A stretch of 64,000 nt of DNA, taken from Diadophis punctatus similis (lineage: Eukaryota; Chordata; Lepidosauria; Squamata; Dipsadidae). The notes beneath the pieces were generated by a model. It was given only the letters and a program-made list of their open reading frames with translations. It made no database searches and had not been told where the DNA came from. Within the stretch, counting starts at the first letter, position 1. Every line of letters starts with the position of its first letter. A program made the position numbers and the translations under genes. Positions 1 through 10,533 of this stretch are shown here, one piece after another. The DNA lies in assembly GCA_023053685.1 (NCBI GenBank), contig JALIGW010000001.1, positions 225,902,434 to 225,966,433 of the forward strand. The letters are read 5' to 3'.

Positions 1-870
1 ATTATTTGGTGAGAAAACTTAATGAATTGTTTCCTGATCTAAAACCTATGGATAAGAATATTGACTATGCAAATAGAGAGTTTGCTTCATGAAGATACAA
101 AGACTGTGAAAGACATTGTATCAACATTTCTCACTGCAAGCATAAGAGACAAACTTATCTGAAAGAAATATGATACACAAGAAATAAACAGAGAAGGATA
201 TAGGGGACTCCCAGATCCAACCAGACAGGCAAGCACTGGTTTCTCAACCATTGCAACTTGAAGATGGGATTTTGGAAGCTGAAGGCCACCCAGCTTCAAG
301 TTGCCAAAGTTGAGAAACACTGGTCTAAACTATATGAAAAATAAATTAATATTAGCAAGAAAATCCTTGTGAGTGACCAAGAAAGTTTTTTTTCTTTGAA
401 TGTAGAAGTTTAAGAATTCTAATCAAAAGAACAGGAATTAGTAAATATTTAAAATATTTAAATGCATCTGTAGTAATGCTATCAGAAACATATATAAAGA
501 AAGACATTAACAATGATTATTTTATAAAAATATTTTCTGGGAGTATAAATAAATCAAGATGGCAAATTAAATGAAATCAATAGTAAAAAAAATACAAAAG
601 GATAGGAGGTTTAGTTTTATAAAGGGAAATGGGACAACTAAATATTAACACTTGCTTCGATATACGCTAATCTAGGACAAATACATTTCCTTCAGAAAGT
701 AACTCAACATTTAAAAGATTTTGGTATAGAGAACTTGATTATTATGAAGAAATTATAACTGCAGGCACAATTTAGGGGAAATGGATTCACAAAAATGTAA
801 AGACAAAATTCATTGTATAAAAGGCTTCCAAAAATTGTGCAGGCTGAAAAATTACTTAATACATAGGGAT
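1..870. other. AT-rich non-coding DNA, no gene seen
   Basis: This stretch is AT-rich with short, scattered open frames and no codon pattern, splice-bounded exon or repeat family that I recognise. It lies downstream of IGHMBP2 exon 2 in the transcription direction of that gene, so it is probably intron 2 sequence. The next IGHMBP2 exon was looked for on the minus strand and not found. Confidence 0.5.
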
Positions 871-875
871 TAAAA

Positions 876-2574
876 CAGCTTGTCCAGTGGTAGTGATTCT
901 TTGGCTGAGCAGCTAAATCAGTTCTTCAGTCGTTTTGAGATGGAAACAGGAACGACCATCATTCCAGCATTCACCACTGATAGAACATCACTAACATCTA
1001 CCACTGATAGACAACCACTTCTACTGCAGATATCTGACGTGAGATGCGCTTTCCAGAATGTTAATATCCGGAAGGCAGCTGGGCCTGATGGAATCAAGGG
1101 TCGAGTTGTTAGGGACTGTGCTGCAGAGCTAGCTGGAGTGTTCACGGATATTTTCAATCTATCCCTGTTGCGATGCTCTATCCCTACCTGCCTGAAGACA
1201 TCCATTATAGTGCCAGTCCCCAAGCAGACAGCAGTGGCATCCCTTAATGATTATAGACCTTTGACATCTGTTGTCATGAAATGTTTTGAGAAACTGGCGT
1301 TGAACTATATTAAGGTTGGTCTTCCATCTACTTTGGATCCATATCAATTTGCATATAGGAGCAATAGATCAACTAATGATGCTATGTCTATTGTTATTCA
1401 TACTGTATTGAATCATTTGGAATAACAGGGAACTTATGTAAGGCTGTTATTTGTGGATTATAGCTCTGCCTTTAACACCATTCTACCCAATAGGTTGTTT
1501 CTTAAAATGTCAAATTTGGGTATAGATCAGAGGATTTGTTTGTGGATAAAGGATTTTTTGACAGATAGGCCACAGTCAGTAAGGATGGGATCTCATCATT
1601 CTTCCATTCTGACATTAAGCACAGGAGTCCCCCAGGGTTGTGTGCTAAGCCCTTTCCTATATTCCTTGTATACATATGACTGCACCCCATTGTATAATAC
1701 CAACGTAATTATTAAGTTTGCAGATGATATGACAGTGGTGGGGCTCATTAACAAGAACAATGAGTCTGCTTATAGAAAGGAAGTACAAGGGTTGATATTG
1801 TGGTGCAAAGAGAATAATCTTATACTTAACACCAAAAAACTAAAGAACTGATAATTGACTTTAGGAAAAAGAGAGATGCACATTTACCATTGCACATAGA
1901 TGGCGAGGAGGTGGAGAGGGTTAGTAGTTTTAAATTTCTGGGTATTTATATCTCAGAGGACCTCTCATGGACTATGAATGTAAACATGCTCGTGAAGAAG
2001 GCTCAGAAGAGACTGTACTTCCTGAGAATGCTCAGGAAGATAAATCTATCTCAGCATCTACTGTTGTCCTACTATCGCAGCACCATTGAGAGTGTCCTGA
2101 CATATGGTATTCTAGCATGGCATGGAAGCAGCTCTGCAGCAGACAAAAAAGCTCTTCAGAGAATAATTACAACTGTCCAGAATATCATTGGGCTCCAGCT
2201 ACCAGCCCTGGACGATATCTCTGCATCTCGCTGTTCTAGAAAGTTGCACAATATTCTCAGAGACTCTTCTCATCCTGCTTACAATCTTTTTGAACTGTTA
2301 CCTTCTGGCTGAAGATACAGAACAATCAAAACTCGGACCACACGCTTTCTGAATAGTTTTTATCCTAGAGCTATAATTGCACTTAATAATGAATTGAAGG
2401 GTCACCATCAGTGAGCTGTTGGATAGTATTACTTGGTCTGTTGTATGGATGTTTGAGTGGTTCAGGGTGGGGAATTCGTGGCGGGTGGGGATTGCTATTT
2501 GTGTTGGGACTGGTCTTGAAGCGTTATGTGAATTTCGTTGTATGGGTGTACTGTGTATATGTGTACAATGACAA
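876..2574 (+). mobile_element. Rex1/Babar-like LINE (CR1 group), 5'-truncated and inactivated
   Basis: This is the reverse-transcriptase part of a non-LTR retrotransposon. The reading frame begins with a conserved pre-RT block (KAAGPDGI at about 1069-1092), then [19 protein letters not shown] (about 1456-1482), [11 protein letters not shown] and the catalytic FADD (about 1717-1731). It finishes with the KFLGIYI and LLPSG thumb-region motifs. No endonuclease domain is present, so the copy is 5'-truncated. Three lesions disable it. A CAA codon has become TAA at 1423-1425. One base is lost in the A-run near 1837-1842. A CGA has become TGA at 2310-2312. The 3' end (GTACAATGACAATAAA) followed by an ATT-type tail resembles Rex1 elements of fish and reptiles. 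The clade name is from memory of the motifs; a CR1-L3 assignment is the alternative. Confidence 0.8.
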
Positions 2575-2656
2575 TAAATTATTATTATTATTAGCATTAT
2601 TATTATTATTAGTAGTAGTAGTAGTAGTAGTATTAGTATTATTAGTATTAAATGCC
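2575..2656 (+). repeat. (ATT)n/(TAG)n simple repeat forming the LINE tail
   Basis: A run of ATT triplets followed by TAG triplets directly abuts the LINE 3' end at 2574. This is how Rex1/CR1 elements seed microsatellites on insertion. Confidence 0.85.
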
Positions 2657-2929
2657 CAATCAAATGGATTTATGTATTGCTGAAACAGGTGATCTTACTC
2701 AAAAATTGATTAGTTATCGACTTCTAAATTCTAAGTCATATTCAACAAGCTGAAATGTAGCAATTTGTAGGTTAGACCATGCACTGGTGATCCTAAAGTT
2801 GAAATGAAATAACATACCTTACTGTTGGCATTTCAATTCTGTCTTAACCCTTAATCAAGCAACAAAACTACTAAAACATTATTTATAGAAAGTTATACAA
2901 AACAAACATCGATTGCAAAAAATGTATTT

Positions 2930-3085
2930 AACTTTAACCTATTTATTTGAGGGCAACTCAAGGCAGCACTCATCTCCATTGCGTCTACCTCCCATTTTCC
3001 ACTTAACAACAGAGTGATATTGGTCAGGCTGAGAGAAAGTAATTGGCCCAAAGTCATCCAGCTGATTTTCATGCCTAAGGGAGAG
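2930..3085 (-). repeat. Old SINE-like remnant
   Basis: The segment with GGCTGAGAGAAAGTAATTGG and a following CCAAAGTCATCCAGCTG resembles the segment at 36940-37078. That one ends in a tRNA-like head on the minus strand. Both look like decayed copies of one old tRNA-derived SINE. The family name is not known to me. Confidence 0.45.
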
Positions 3086-4875
3086 GTAGTATAATGTATA
3101 ATATTAAAAGTTTGTATGTTGTAGAAATAGCACAGTGAACCATCATTTGACAGGATCCAGAGAGACTATGCAGCATTGGTTTTATAAAGGATACTAAAGT
3201 CTTCTGTCAACTCACAGGACATGTGGAAATTATAATAATGTGTAAGGAGATTACAACATTTTGATGCTAAACTGGTGCAGTGCCAATCAAAATGCAAGAG
3301 TTATTAAGATAAGATTTAAAAATGACTGAATTGTACAGAAAAATGGGCAAGTATCATACTCTAAATTTGCCTGGCCATCCTTTTGCTACCTTTCATAATG
3401 TTCCAATGTGCTCAAAAACAACGTAGCTGATAAGATTTTTCAAAAGCCCTCATGCAGACTGTAGTCTGTACTGATGAGACTGAAAGTAGGTCAGGTCCGA
3501 TGGATTCATCAATTATGGATCCAAGAGAATCCAGGCTTGCATAAGAAAAAAAAACACCCTCCTGTTTGGTTACTGAAATAAACTATATGTAAAACAATAA
3601 TAATTTATTAAACATCACAAGGAGGCGAAACTGTCAGTCATACCAAGTGACATTGCTACCCATCCGAGGAGAATCCACTAAAATTAACTAGTACACCTTA
3701 TATTCCTTTTAACTCTTTCCAAGGTTTCTCACTAATTCCCAATGGGTGCTAAAATTCCAGCACAGAGCTCAGAAGAGCTCCAATGCAATGGCAAAATCCA
3801 CAGGCTCCAGAACACATTTTACCATTGGGAGCCCTTTACCCATGGTCAAACCTTGAATGCACAAGAGAACTTTTTGGCTAAACAAAGCTTAATTCAAGCT
3901 TTTTTTAATTCAATTTTTTTTTTTAAATTCAAAAAAATAAAAGCAGGAGCATCGAAAGCCCCAGCATTGAAACCCACAGCTTTAGGGGGCAGTTCAGAAT
4001 CAGTTACTTTAGGCTCTCTGACCAGCATCATCCAGAAAAACGAAATCCTTCAAGAAAGCCCTGGAATGATGCTAGAAGCCATTCTTGGCAGATACCATAA
4101 ATATTTTGAAACACTGATACATACATTATGCCTCTATGTAAATATAAGAAATGTAAGAAACATACAGCCATTCCCATTTAGGTTAAAAAAAACCAGCCCT
4201 GTATCCACACTGTTTACCAGTGAGAATACATTCTGTTCTGGAAAGTAATTGAACTGTCAATGAAACTGATTAGCTCAATTGTTTAAATATAAGCTGTGGG
4301 GCATCTTTCATCATAACAATTTTAATGTAAGCTGTCATGATGCAACGAATCTATTCTCCTTTAAGCCATAAGAAATGCCCTGTGCAAGTTCACACAACAT
4401 TACCCTCCACATGTATCTGATTTATTCACAACAAGAAAAATGCAATTGTGCATTATTGAACCAAAGGTTGGAGATTCACCCGCTAGCAACTCTGAATCTA
4501 ACAGAGTATGTGTCTTTAAAACATAGTTTCAGTTTAGAAAACTTGTCCCTCAGAAACAGCCTGTCTTGAACTGATGTGCTTTTTAAAGTCCCTGAAGCTC
4601 TTTTCAAGGCACCATCTTTGTCTAATTCTGCACACATCCTATTTCTAAACAGCATTTTAAAGAGACAAAAATTATCTTCCTGATTACTTCTATGATACAG
4701 TACAGAATGTATCAGTGCTGAAGCATTAATTCAAGCATACAATTAATTATACAATTAGTCCAACCGTCTGTGGCAAGGGAAAAGAATGCCAGAAGGATCT
4801 TGAATCTCCTTTTTAAACAAAAAAAAACCAACCTTGAGATTCAATACCGATCCAAATTGAAAAATATGCCTAGAA
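3086..4875. other. Intron-like sequence, no feature recognised
   Basis: No exon or identifiable repeat was recognised here. The longest open frame (3742-4248, +) has low-complexity stretches caused by A/T runs, no recognisable domain and no acceptor/donor context typical of an exon, so it is treated as chance. Confidence 0.45.
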
Positions 4876-5326
4876 TGAGCGTTGACTTACCTGATACGCT
4901 CTTTCTCATCAGGAGGAGCCAGCAGTCAGGACGGGGTTGTCTCCGCCTACCAGCAGTTGAGGACCGAGTCACTTTTTTTCTTAAATCCCCTGGATCCGCC
5001 CCTTTGAGGCCCAGTTATGACGAATCCGAAGGGAAGACTCGATGTGGCGAAAACTGCAGCTCTGACGGATGCCTCATCCCAACTGGTTGTAGACTGGTTC
5101 GTGGAGTGTTGGAGTCAAAGGTAAGGCCAAGGCGATTCCCGAAGTTTTTTTTTTTTTTTTTTTGTAGAAACAGTGCAAGAGGAAACTGGAGAAACTGGAA
5201 GAAACTGACGTACCGAAAACAACGTTCTCCCTGGTCGAAACAGAGACCTCTCCGTAGTGATGCAACTTGAACAACGTGCCATTAACAGGGAGGGAGCTGA
5301 CTGCTGGCTCCTCACAGGATGGAGAA
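4876..5326 (-). repeat. DIRS downstream terminal repeat, outer copy
   Basis: This is the first of two 451-bp direct units. It contains the sequence complementary to the opposite end of the element (4913-5021 against 11322-11430), a run of 19 Ts (5145-5163), and ends in the first 30 bases of the opposite terminus in complement. It differs from the second unit at one visible base near 4880 (GCGTTGAC versus GCATTGAC). Confidence 0.9.
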
Positions 5327-5380
5327 TGAGCATTGACTTACCTGATACGCTCTTTCTCATCAGGAGGAGCCAGCAGTCAG
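5297..5380 (+). repeat. Second, inverted ICR copy at the junction of the duplicated DIRS repeats
   Basis: These 84 bases are the exact reverse complement of 5748-5831, with 367 bp between the arms. Each arm itself ends in 16-bp inverted sequences (CTGACTGCTGGCTCCT and its complement). The junction shows the two element ends abutting, as expected for a circularised form. Confidence 0.9.
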
Positions 5381-5764
5381 GACGGGGTTGTCTCCGCCTA
5401 CCAGCAGTTGAGGACCGAGTCACTTTTTTTCTTAAATCCCCTGGATCCGCCCCTTTGAGGCCCAGTTATGACGAATCCGAAGGGAAGACTCGATGTGGCG
5501 AAAACTGCAGCTCTGACGGATGCCTCATCCCAACTGGTTGTAGACTGGTTCGTGGAGTGTTGGAGTCAAAGGTAAGGCCAAGGCGATTCCCGAAGTTTTT
5601 TTTTTTTTTTTTTTGTAGAAACAGTGCAAGAGGAAACTGGAGAAACTGGAAGAAACTGACGTACCGAAAACAACGTTCTCCCTGGTCGAAACAGAGACCT
5701 CTCCGTAGTGATGCAACTTGAACAACGTGCCATTAACAGGGAGGGAGCTGACTGCTGGCTCCTC
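5327..5764 (-). repeat. DIRS downstream terminal repeat, inner copy
   Basis: This tandem copy of 4876-5326 is offset by 451 bp, with the same 19-T run (5596-5614). The match stops where the ICR begins in the opposite orientation. A canonical DIRS element has only one unit here, so this is an extra copy within the same insertion. Confidence 0.9.
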
Positions 5765-5831
5765 CTGATGAGAAAGAGCGTATCAGGTAAGTCAATGCTC
5801 ATTCTCCATCCTGTGAGGAGCCAGCAGTCAG
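5748..5831 (-). repeat. DIRS internal complementary region (ICR)
   Basis: The 84 bases are complementary to the two element termini placed end to end. One half matches the left limit from 4876 inward, the other the right limit from 11443 inward. In DIRS replication this region is thought to align the termini for circle formation. It sits just after the ORF2 stop, the canonical place. Confidence 0.85.
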
Positions 5832-5853
5832 GATGGGACATACCAAAGTAGTA

Positions 5854-8800
5854 TTACCCATGGGAGGGACAGTAAGGTTGAGCGTTGTTGAGGAGAACTC
5901 TTTGCAGCACCCGTCGCCCGAAGGCCGCATCCGCTGATGCGTATTTGTCAATTCTGTAGTGTCTTATGAATGGGGTAGGAGACGCCCAGGTTGCCGCCCT
6001 GCATAGGTCCTCCAGTGGACATTGAGTAGCCCAGGCAGCTGAGGTCGCCGCACTTCTTGTAGAATGCGCTGTGATGCCCGCGGGTCGCTGGAGTGCGGCC
6101 ATGTCGTAGGCCTTAGCAATCGCCCCTCTGATCCAACGCCCGATCGTCGCCGACGAAGCCTTGAGGCCCATTGACTGGGGCAAGAATGTAACGAGCAGTG
6201 CCTCCGTCCGGCGGAAAGGACGTGTGCGACTGATGTAGATGCGCAGGGCCCGGCGGACGTCCAAGGTGTGCAAAACCCGCTCGGAAGGGTGGGATGGTGC
6301 AGGGCAGAAAGATGGTAGAATGAGTTCTTGTGCGCGGTGAAAGGGGGAGTTGACCTTCGGAAGGAAGGTAGGATCCAAACGGAGGACGACTCTGTCAGTG
6401 TGGAAGATGCAGAGATCGTCCCGGACAGAAAGAGCCGCGAGCTCAGAAATCCTGCGAGCCGAGGTGATGGCGAGGAGGAACGCGACCTTGAGGGATAGCT
6501 GCCGGAGAGAAGCTTCTCGTAACGGTTCATACGGAGCCCCCGTCAACGATTGTAGGACCCGCGGAAGATCCCAGGAAGGGTACCTGTGGATCGCGGGAGG
6601 ATGACAGTTGGTGACTCCCTTCAAGAATCGTCGAACGGTCGGGATGTGGGACAGGGAGTCCCAATGACCGCACGACAAGACTGAGGACAAGGCCGCGAGC
6701 TGACGGCGTAGTGTGTTGGGAGAAAGGCCCTTATCCAAGCCCTGTTTGAGGAAGCGTAGGACCATTGGAAGGGGCACGTCGATGGGAGAGAGATGCTGAG
6801 ATGCACACCAAGAGCAGAAGGCCTGCCAGGTCGCTGAATAAATACGGTCAGTAGACGGGCGGCGAGATGCCTGGATGTAAAAGATGACATCTGGATCATA
6901 GGATTGCCGCCTCAAGCCGCTCCGCTCAAGCGCCAGGCGGTCAGTTGGCACCACCTGGGGTCCGGGTGGAAGATGGGCCCCTGACTGAGAAGGGTCAGGA
7001 GGGGGGGGCAAGGTCCAGTGGGCCCTCACAGAGAGGGCTACGAGTTCGGCAAACCATGGTTGCCGCGGCCAGAACGGAGCAATTAAGATTATCTCCGCTT
7101 CCTCCTGCATCAGTTTCCTGAGGACCAACGGTAGGATGGGGAGAGGAGGAAATGCGTAGAGGAGTCCCTCGGGCCAGCGACAGAGGAGGGCATTGGTCCC
7201 CTCCGACCCCTGCGTTTGATATCTGGTGAAGAAGCGGTGCAATTGGGAATTCTCTGGCGTCGCGAAAAGATCCACTAGTGGTCTGCCGAACCTGTTCACG
7301 ATGGACTGGAATACCGACGGATCCAGGCGCCACTCGGCTTGGTCCACCGTTGACCGGCTCAGCCAGTCCGCTTGGACATTGGCTACCCCCAAAATGTGTT
7401 CCGCTGTCAAGGAAGAGAGGTGCCGTTCCGCCCAAAGCCCGACCTTCCTCGCTTCGTCCATTAGAGTCCGGGACCGGGTGCCCCCCTGGCGGTTGACATG
7501 CGCCTTGGTGGTGACGTTGTCCGTTAGCAGAAGCACATGAGACCCTGCTAACACTAGATGGAAATGCTTCAACGCGAGGAAGGCGGCGTGCAGCTCTAGC
7601 CAGTTGATGGAGCACCTGGCTTGCGCTTCTGACCACAGACCTTGTGCTGTGGCGCCCTCGCAATGGGCGCCCCATCCTGACAGACTTGCGTCTGTCGTAA
7701 CTGTAATGTGGTCTTGAGGAAAAAACAGGGTACCTTTTGCGAGAGCGGGAGAGCGCCACCAGGTGAGGGAGCGACGAACCGGAGGAGGAAGGCAGACCTT
7801 GCGAAGGGATGATCCGAGGTGCGCCTTCTGAAAGGGAAGAAGGAACCACTGCAATTCTCGGGCATGCAACCTAGCCCAGGGAACAATGGAGATGCAAGAT
7901 ACCATTTTGCCTAGTAGAGAGGATAAGGTAAGAAGGGGGGAAGAACCCGCTCTTTGAACCTGAGAGGACAGAACCTGAAGACTAACCTGTCGCTCCGGGG
8001 ATAAGAATACCCTACCCTGCGAGGAGTCAATAATGGAGCCCAAATGGAGGATGGACGTCGATGGGGACAGCTGACTTTTAGCGAGGTTAATAGAAAACCC
8101 ATGGGTAGATAGAACCTGTGTGACGGTGTGAAGATGCTGTCGTGCCTCTGCTTCGGAGGAGGCATGCACCAGAATGTCGTCCAGGTAACATTGGACTCTA
8201 ATAGGCAGGGCCCGAAGGTGGCCCGCCAAGACGGAGAGGACCTTCGTGAAAACTCTGGGAGCAGAGGAGAGACCAAAGGGAAGGGCTCTATATTGGAAGT
8301 GTTGATTAGCATAGCAGAATCTAAGGTACCGACGGTGATGATGAGCAATGGGAATGTGTAAATAGGCCTCCGTCAAGTCCAAGGAGGCCATGAAGTCCCC
8401 CGGCCGGATGCAAGCCAAGATGGATTTTAAAGAATGCATCCGGAATTTTTTGTAGACTATGTGACGGTTTAGCCGTTTGAGATCCAAAATTGCCCTCCAG
8501 CCCCCAGAAGCTTTGGGTACCACAAAGAGGATGGAATAAAATCCCTGAAAGTGTTCGTCAGGGGGCACCTGCTGAATAGCCCTAATATCTAGCAGGTGTT
8601 GTACCGCCTCGGCCATGAGAGCCCGTTTGGCGGGGTTCCTGGCCGTGGGACACCGAATGAAGGCTCCAGGGGGAAGGGAGAGGAATTCCAAAGACAGACC
8701 GTGACGAATCGTGTTGAGGACCCACGCATCATCTGTTGTTGAATCCCAACAATCAGCAAAATATTTGAGCCGCCCCCCAATAGGAGCGGTCATGGGGGAG

Positions 8801-9045
8801 AAACTACTATTTCCCTCTCTTAGCGGGACGCCCTCCGGCGCCGCCACGGAAGTTCTTCCTGAATTGCCTTCCCCTCCCGGCCCTGTCCTGACGGGAACGG
8901 AACCTACCCGAGTACTGACCTGGGGACCGGGGAAAGCTGGATCCCTGGTCAGTGTGGCGAAAGGGCCGCCTGAAGTAGAGGGTCTGTCGAGGAAGACCTC
9001 TGCGAGAGAGCGACGGAAGAATCTTCCTCTTGTCCTTAGATTCAA
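5854..9045 (-). CDS. DIRS ORF2: reverse transcriptase, RNase H, methyltransferase-like domain and tyrosine recombinase
   Basis: This 1063-codon frame encodes the replication and integration polyprotein of the DIRS element. The RT spans about residues 165-345, with catalytic Asp in SLDLTEAY (D223) and CYLDD (D289/D290). RNase H spans about 448-565, with TDAS (D452), ELHAAF (E484), LLTDN (D509) and QADWLSR (D560). A DIRS methyltransferase-like segment follows at about 590-680 (VDLFAT, LYAFPP, LIAPFWP). The tyrosine recombinase occupies about 715-1035 and shows a SAM-like core-binding region, TSARRISEL (R864/R865), HSTR (H994, R997), W1020 and the nucleophile Y1030. All expected catalytic residues are present and there is no internal stop, so the protein could be active. 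It overlaps the end of ORF1 by 239 bp in another frame, as is common in DIRS elements. The first Met is the conventional choice; translation may instead depend on ORF1 read-through or re-initiation. Confidence 0.93.
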   Translation of the reverse strand: MNLRTRGRFFRRSLAEVFLDRPSTSGGPFATLTRDPAFPGPQVSTRVGSVPVRTGPGGEGNSGRTSVAAPEGVPLREGNSSFSPMTAPIGGRLKYFADCWDSTTDDAWVLNTIRHGLSLEFLSLPPGAFIRCPTARNPAKRALMAEAVQHLLDIRAIQQVPPDEHFQGFYSILFVVPKASGGWRAILDLKRLNRHIVYKKFRMHSLKSILACIRPGDFMASLDLTEAYLHIPIAHHHRRYLRFCYANQHFQYRALPFGLSSAPRVFTKVLSVLAGHLRALPIRVQCYLDDILVHASSEAEARQHLHTVTQVLSTHGFSINLAKSQLSPSTSILHLGSIIDSSQGRVFLSPERQVSLQVLSSQVQRAGSSPLLTLSSLLGKMVSCISIVPWARLHARELQWFLLPFQKAHLGSSLRKVCLPPPVRRSLTWWRSPALAKGTLFFPQDHITVTTDASLSGWGAHCEGATAQGLWSEAQARCSINWLELHAAFLALKHFHLVLAGSHVLLLTDNVTTKAHVNRQGGTRSRTLMDEARKVGLWAERHLSSLTAEHILGVANVQADWLSRSTVDQAEWRLDPSVFQSIVNRFGRPLVDLFATPENSQLHRFFTRYQTQGSEGTNALLCRWPEGLLYAFPPLPILPLVLRKLMQEEAEIILIAPFWPRQPWFAELVALSVRAHWTLPPPPDPSQSGAHLPPGPQVVPTDRLALERSGLRRQSYDPDVIFYIQASRRPSTDRIYSATWQAFCSWCASQHLSPIDVPLPMVLRFLKQGLDKGLSPNTLRRQLAALSSVLSCGHWDSLSHIPTVRRFLKGVTNCHPPAIHRYPSWDLPRVLQSLTGAPYEPLREASLRQLSLKVAFLLAITSARRISELAALSVRDDLCIFHTDRVVLRLDPTFLPKVNSPFHRAQELILPSFCPAPSHPSERVLHTLDVRRALRIYISRTRPFRRTEALLVTFLPQSMGLKASSATIGRWIRGAIAKAYDMAALQRPAGITAHSTRSAATSAAWATQCPLEDLCRAATWASPTPFIRHYRIDKYASADAAFGRRVLQRVLLNNAQPYCPSHG

Positions 9046-10533
9046 TGAGAAAAGGATCCAGGGAATCCCCGAATAGCTGCTTGCCCTTAAGAGGCTTAGA
9101 CGCTAGACGCCACTTGTGGCGAGTCTCCACTGGCCACTGTTTCAACCAATGCATGCGTCTGGCCACGAGGGTGGAAGCCATCGCCTTTGATGCGAATTTG
9201 GATGTATACAGCGTGGAGTCTGCAAGAAACTGGCAGGTAGCGAAGACTTTGCTAAGGTCTTGATGTGCCCTTATGTTGGATTCAGGAATAAGGTCTTGTA
9301 ACTGCTTTACCCAAAGGAGAGCCACCCTGGCGAAGAAAGAGGAAGTGGACGCTGCCTTGATGGCCCAGGCTGCCGCCTGGTGTGCGCGCACCAGGGCCTG
9401 TTCCACTTTCCGATCTTCAGGCTTGAGGTTTTCTTCAGATTCACTGGGAAGTGTGGTTTGGGCGTGAAGTGCCAAGACAGGGGGATCCACTACGGGAACC
9501 TCAAGAATGTCCCCCAGTTCAGAAGCTACGCTGAAGAACTGACGTTCCAGAGAGGTAGGATTAGGTCCAGTTGCCGGAGCGGCCCACTGGTTTCTTACTG
9601 TATCAATGAATAGCGAAGGCGCTGGCACAGAATCCGGTTCCGGAGTAACCGAAGAGAAGATAGGCCCCAATGGCGTAGTTAGCGATGGCGCTGGAGCGGC
9701 CAGGGCCGCTAGGCCAGCAGCCGCCCTGGCCTTGCTTAACAGAGACTTGTACAGACATGGCGGAAAGAGAGCTGCCGATGGTGGTTGAGAGGGGCCTGCT
9801 ACTTCATCCTCTGATAGATCACCCATGGTATCCATCTGGGTCACCGTAAAGTCATCAAGATTCTCATCCTCAGAGATGTTGGATAACTGATCCGCTGCCA
9901 GGAAGTCAGCGCTGGTTCCTGGTTGAGGATCCAGCTGAGGTGAGGAAGTGCCAGAGCCTAATTGCGGCAGAGAAGCCGCCAGGTTTTGGAGGTTAGCAGT
10001 AATACTGGTCTGGACCGCTGAGGCGATCCATTGCTGGATTATAGTAGGGTCAAAGGGGAGAGCCGGCGGGCCCTGAACTGGAGCCGGAAGGAGGGAGGGC
10101 TCAATCCCCTGGACCACAGGTGAAAGTGGGGGGGGGGCTGGGCCCCCTCCTGAGCAGGAGGCAGAGAAGGTTGGATGCTCTGAGTTGGCTCCTGAGCTGT
10201 GACAGGCTGTGAGTTGGGAGATGCAACACCCAAACCCCCTGGGCCCCAGAGGTTGGTAGAAAGCTGGGGAACTGTGGCCTCTAGTCCCAGGACCTGGTCA
10301 GGCTTGGAGGCAGGGGCCTGGGATGCACTTTCATTGGCTGCCCTGTTATGAATCTTCTGCAGGGCGCGGTCCCTGCGCTGTTCTGCCCTTGTAGAGGTGG
10401 CCTTGCAGGACTGAGAAGAAGAGGCTGCAGCCTCATCGTCATTTGGCCGGTTGGTTTTGTGCTTCCTTTTCCCCCCAGGTTTAGAGGGGGCTGGGGGCAT
10501 TCCTTTTGCCATTGAAATGCTGAAAAGGCTCAC
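8807..10533 (-). pseudogene. DIRS ORF1 (gag-like), one frameshift
   Basis: ORF1 is in two overlapping frames. The 5' part (10533 to about 10128) starts at a Met and is rich in Lys, Ser, Pro and Gln. The 3' part (about 10117 to 8807) has an acidic stretch (NISEDENLDD), then an Ala-rich helical block (residues about 235-340 of that frame) and an Arg/Gly-rich basic C-terminus (RSRQDRAGRGRQ). This is the layout of a DIRS gag-like nucleic-acid-binding protein. The two frames meet at a run of ten Gs (10128-10137), so a one-step length change there explains the break. It could be a real lesion, a homopolymer sequencing error, or less likely a programmed shift. It lies just upstream of ORF2 and overlaps it. 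Confidence 0.8.

Noticed and set aside
3742..4248. 168-codon plus-strand open frame
   Set aside because: No recognisable domain, low-complexity A/T-driven stretches, no exon signals and no repeat homology; it is treated as chance.
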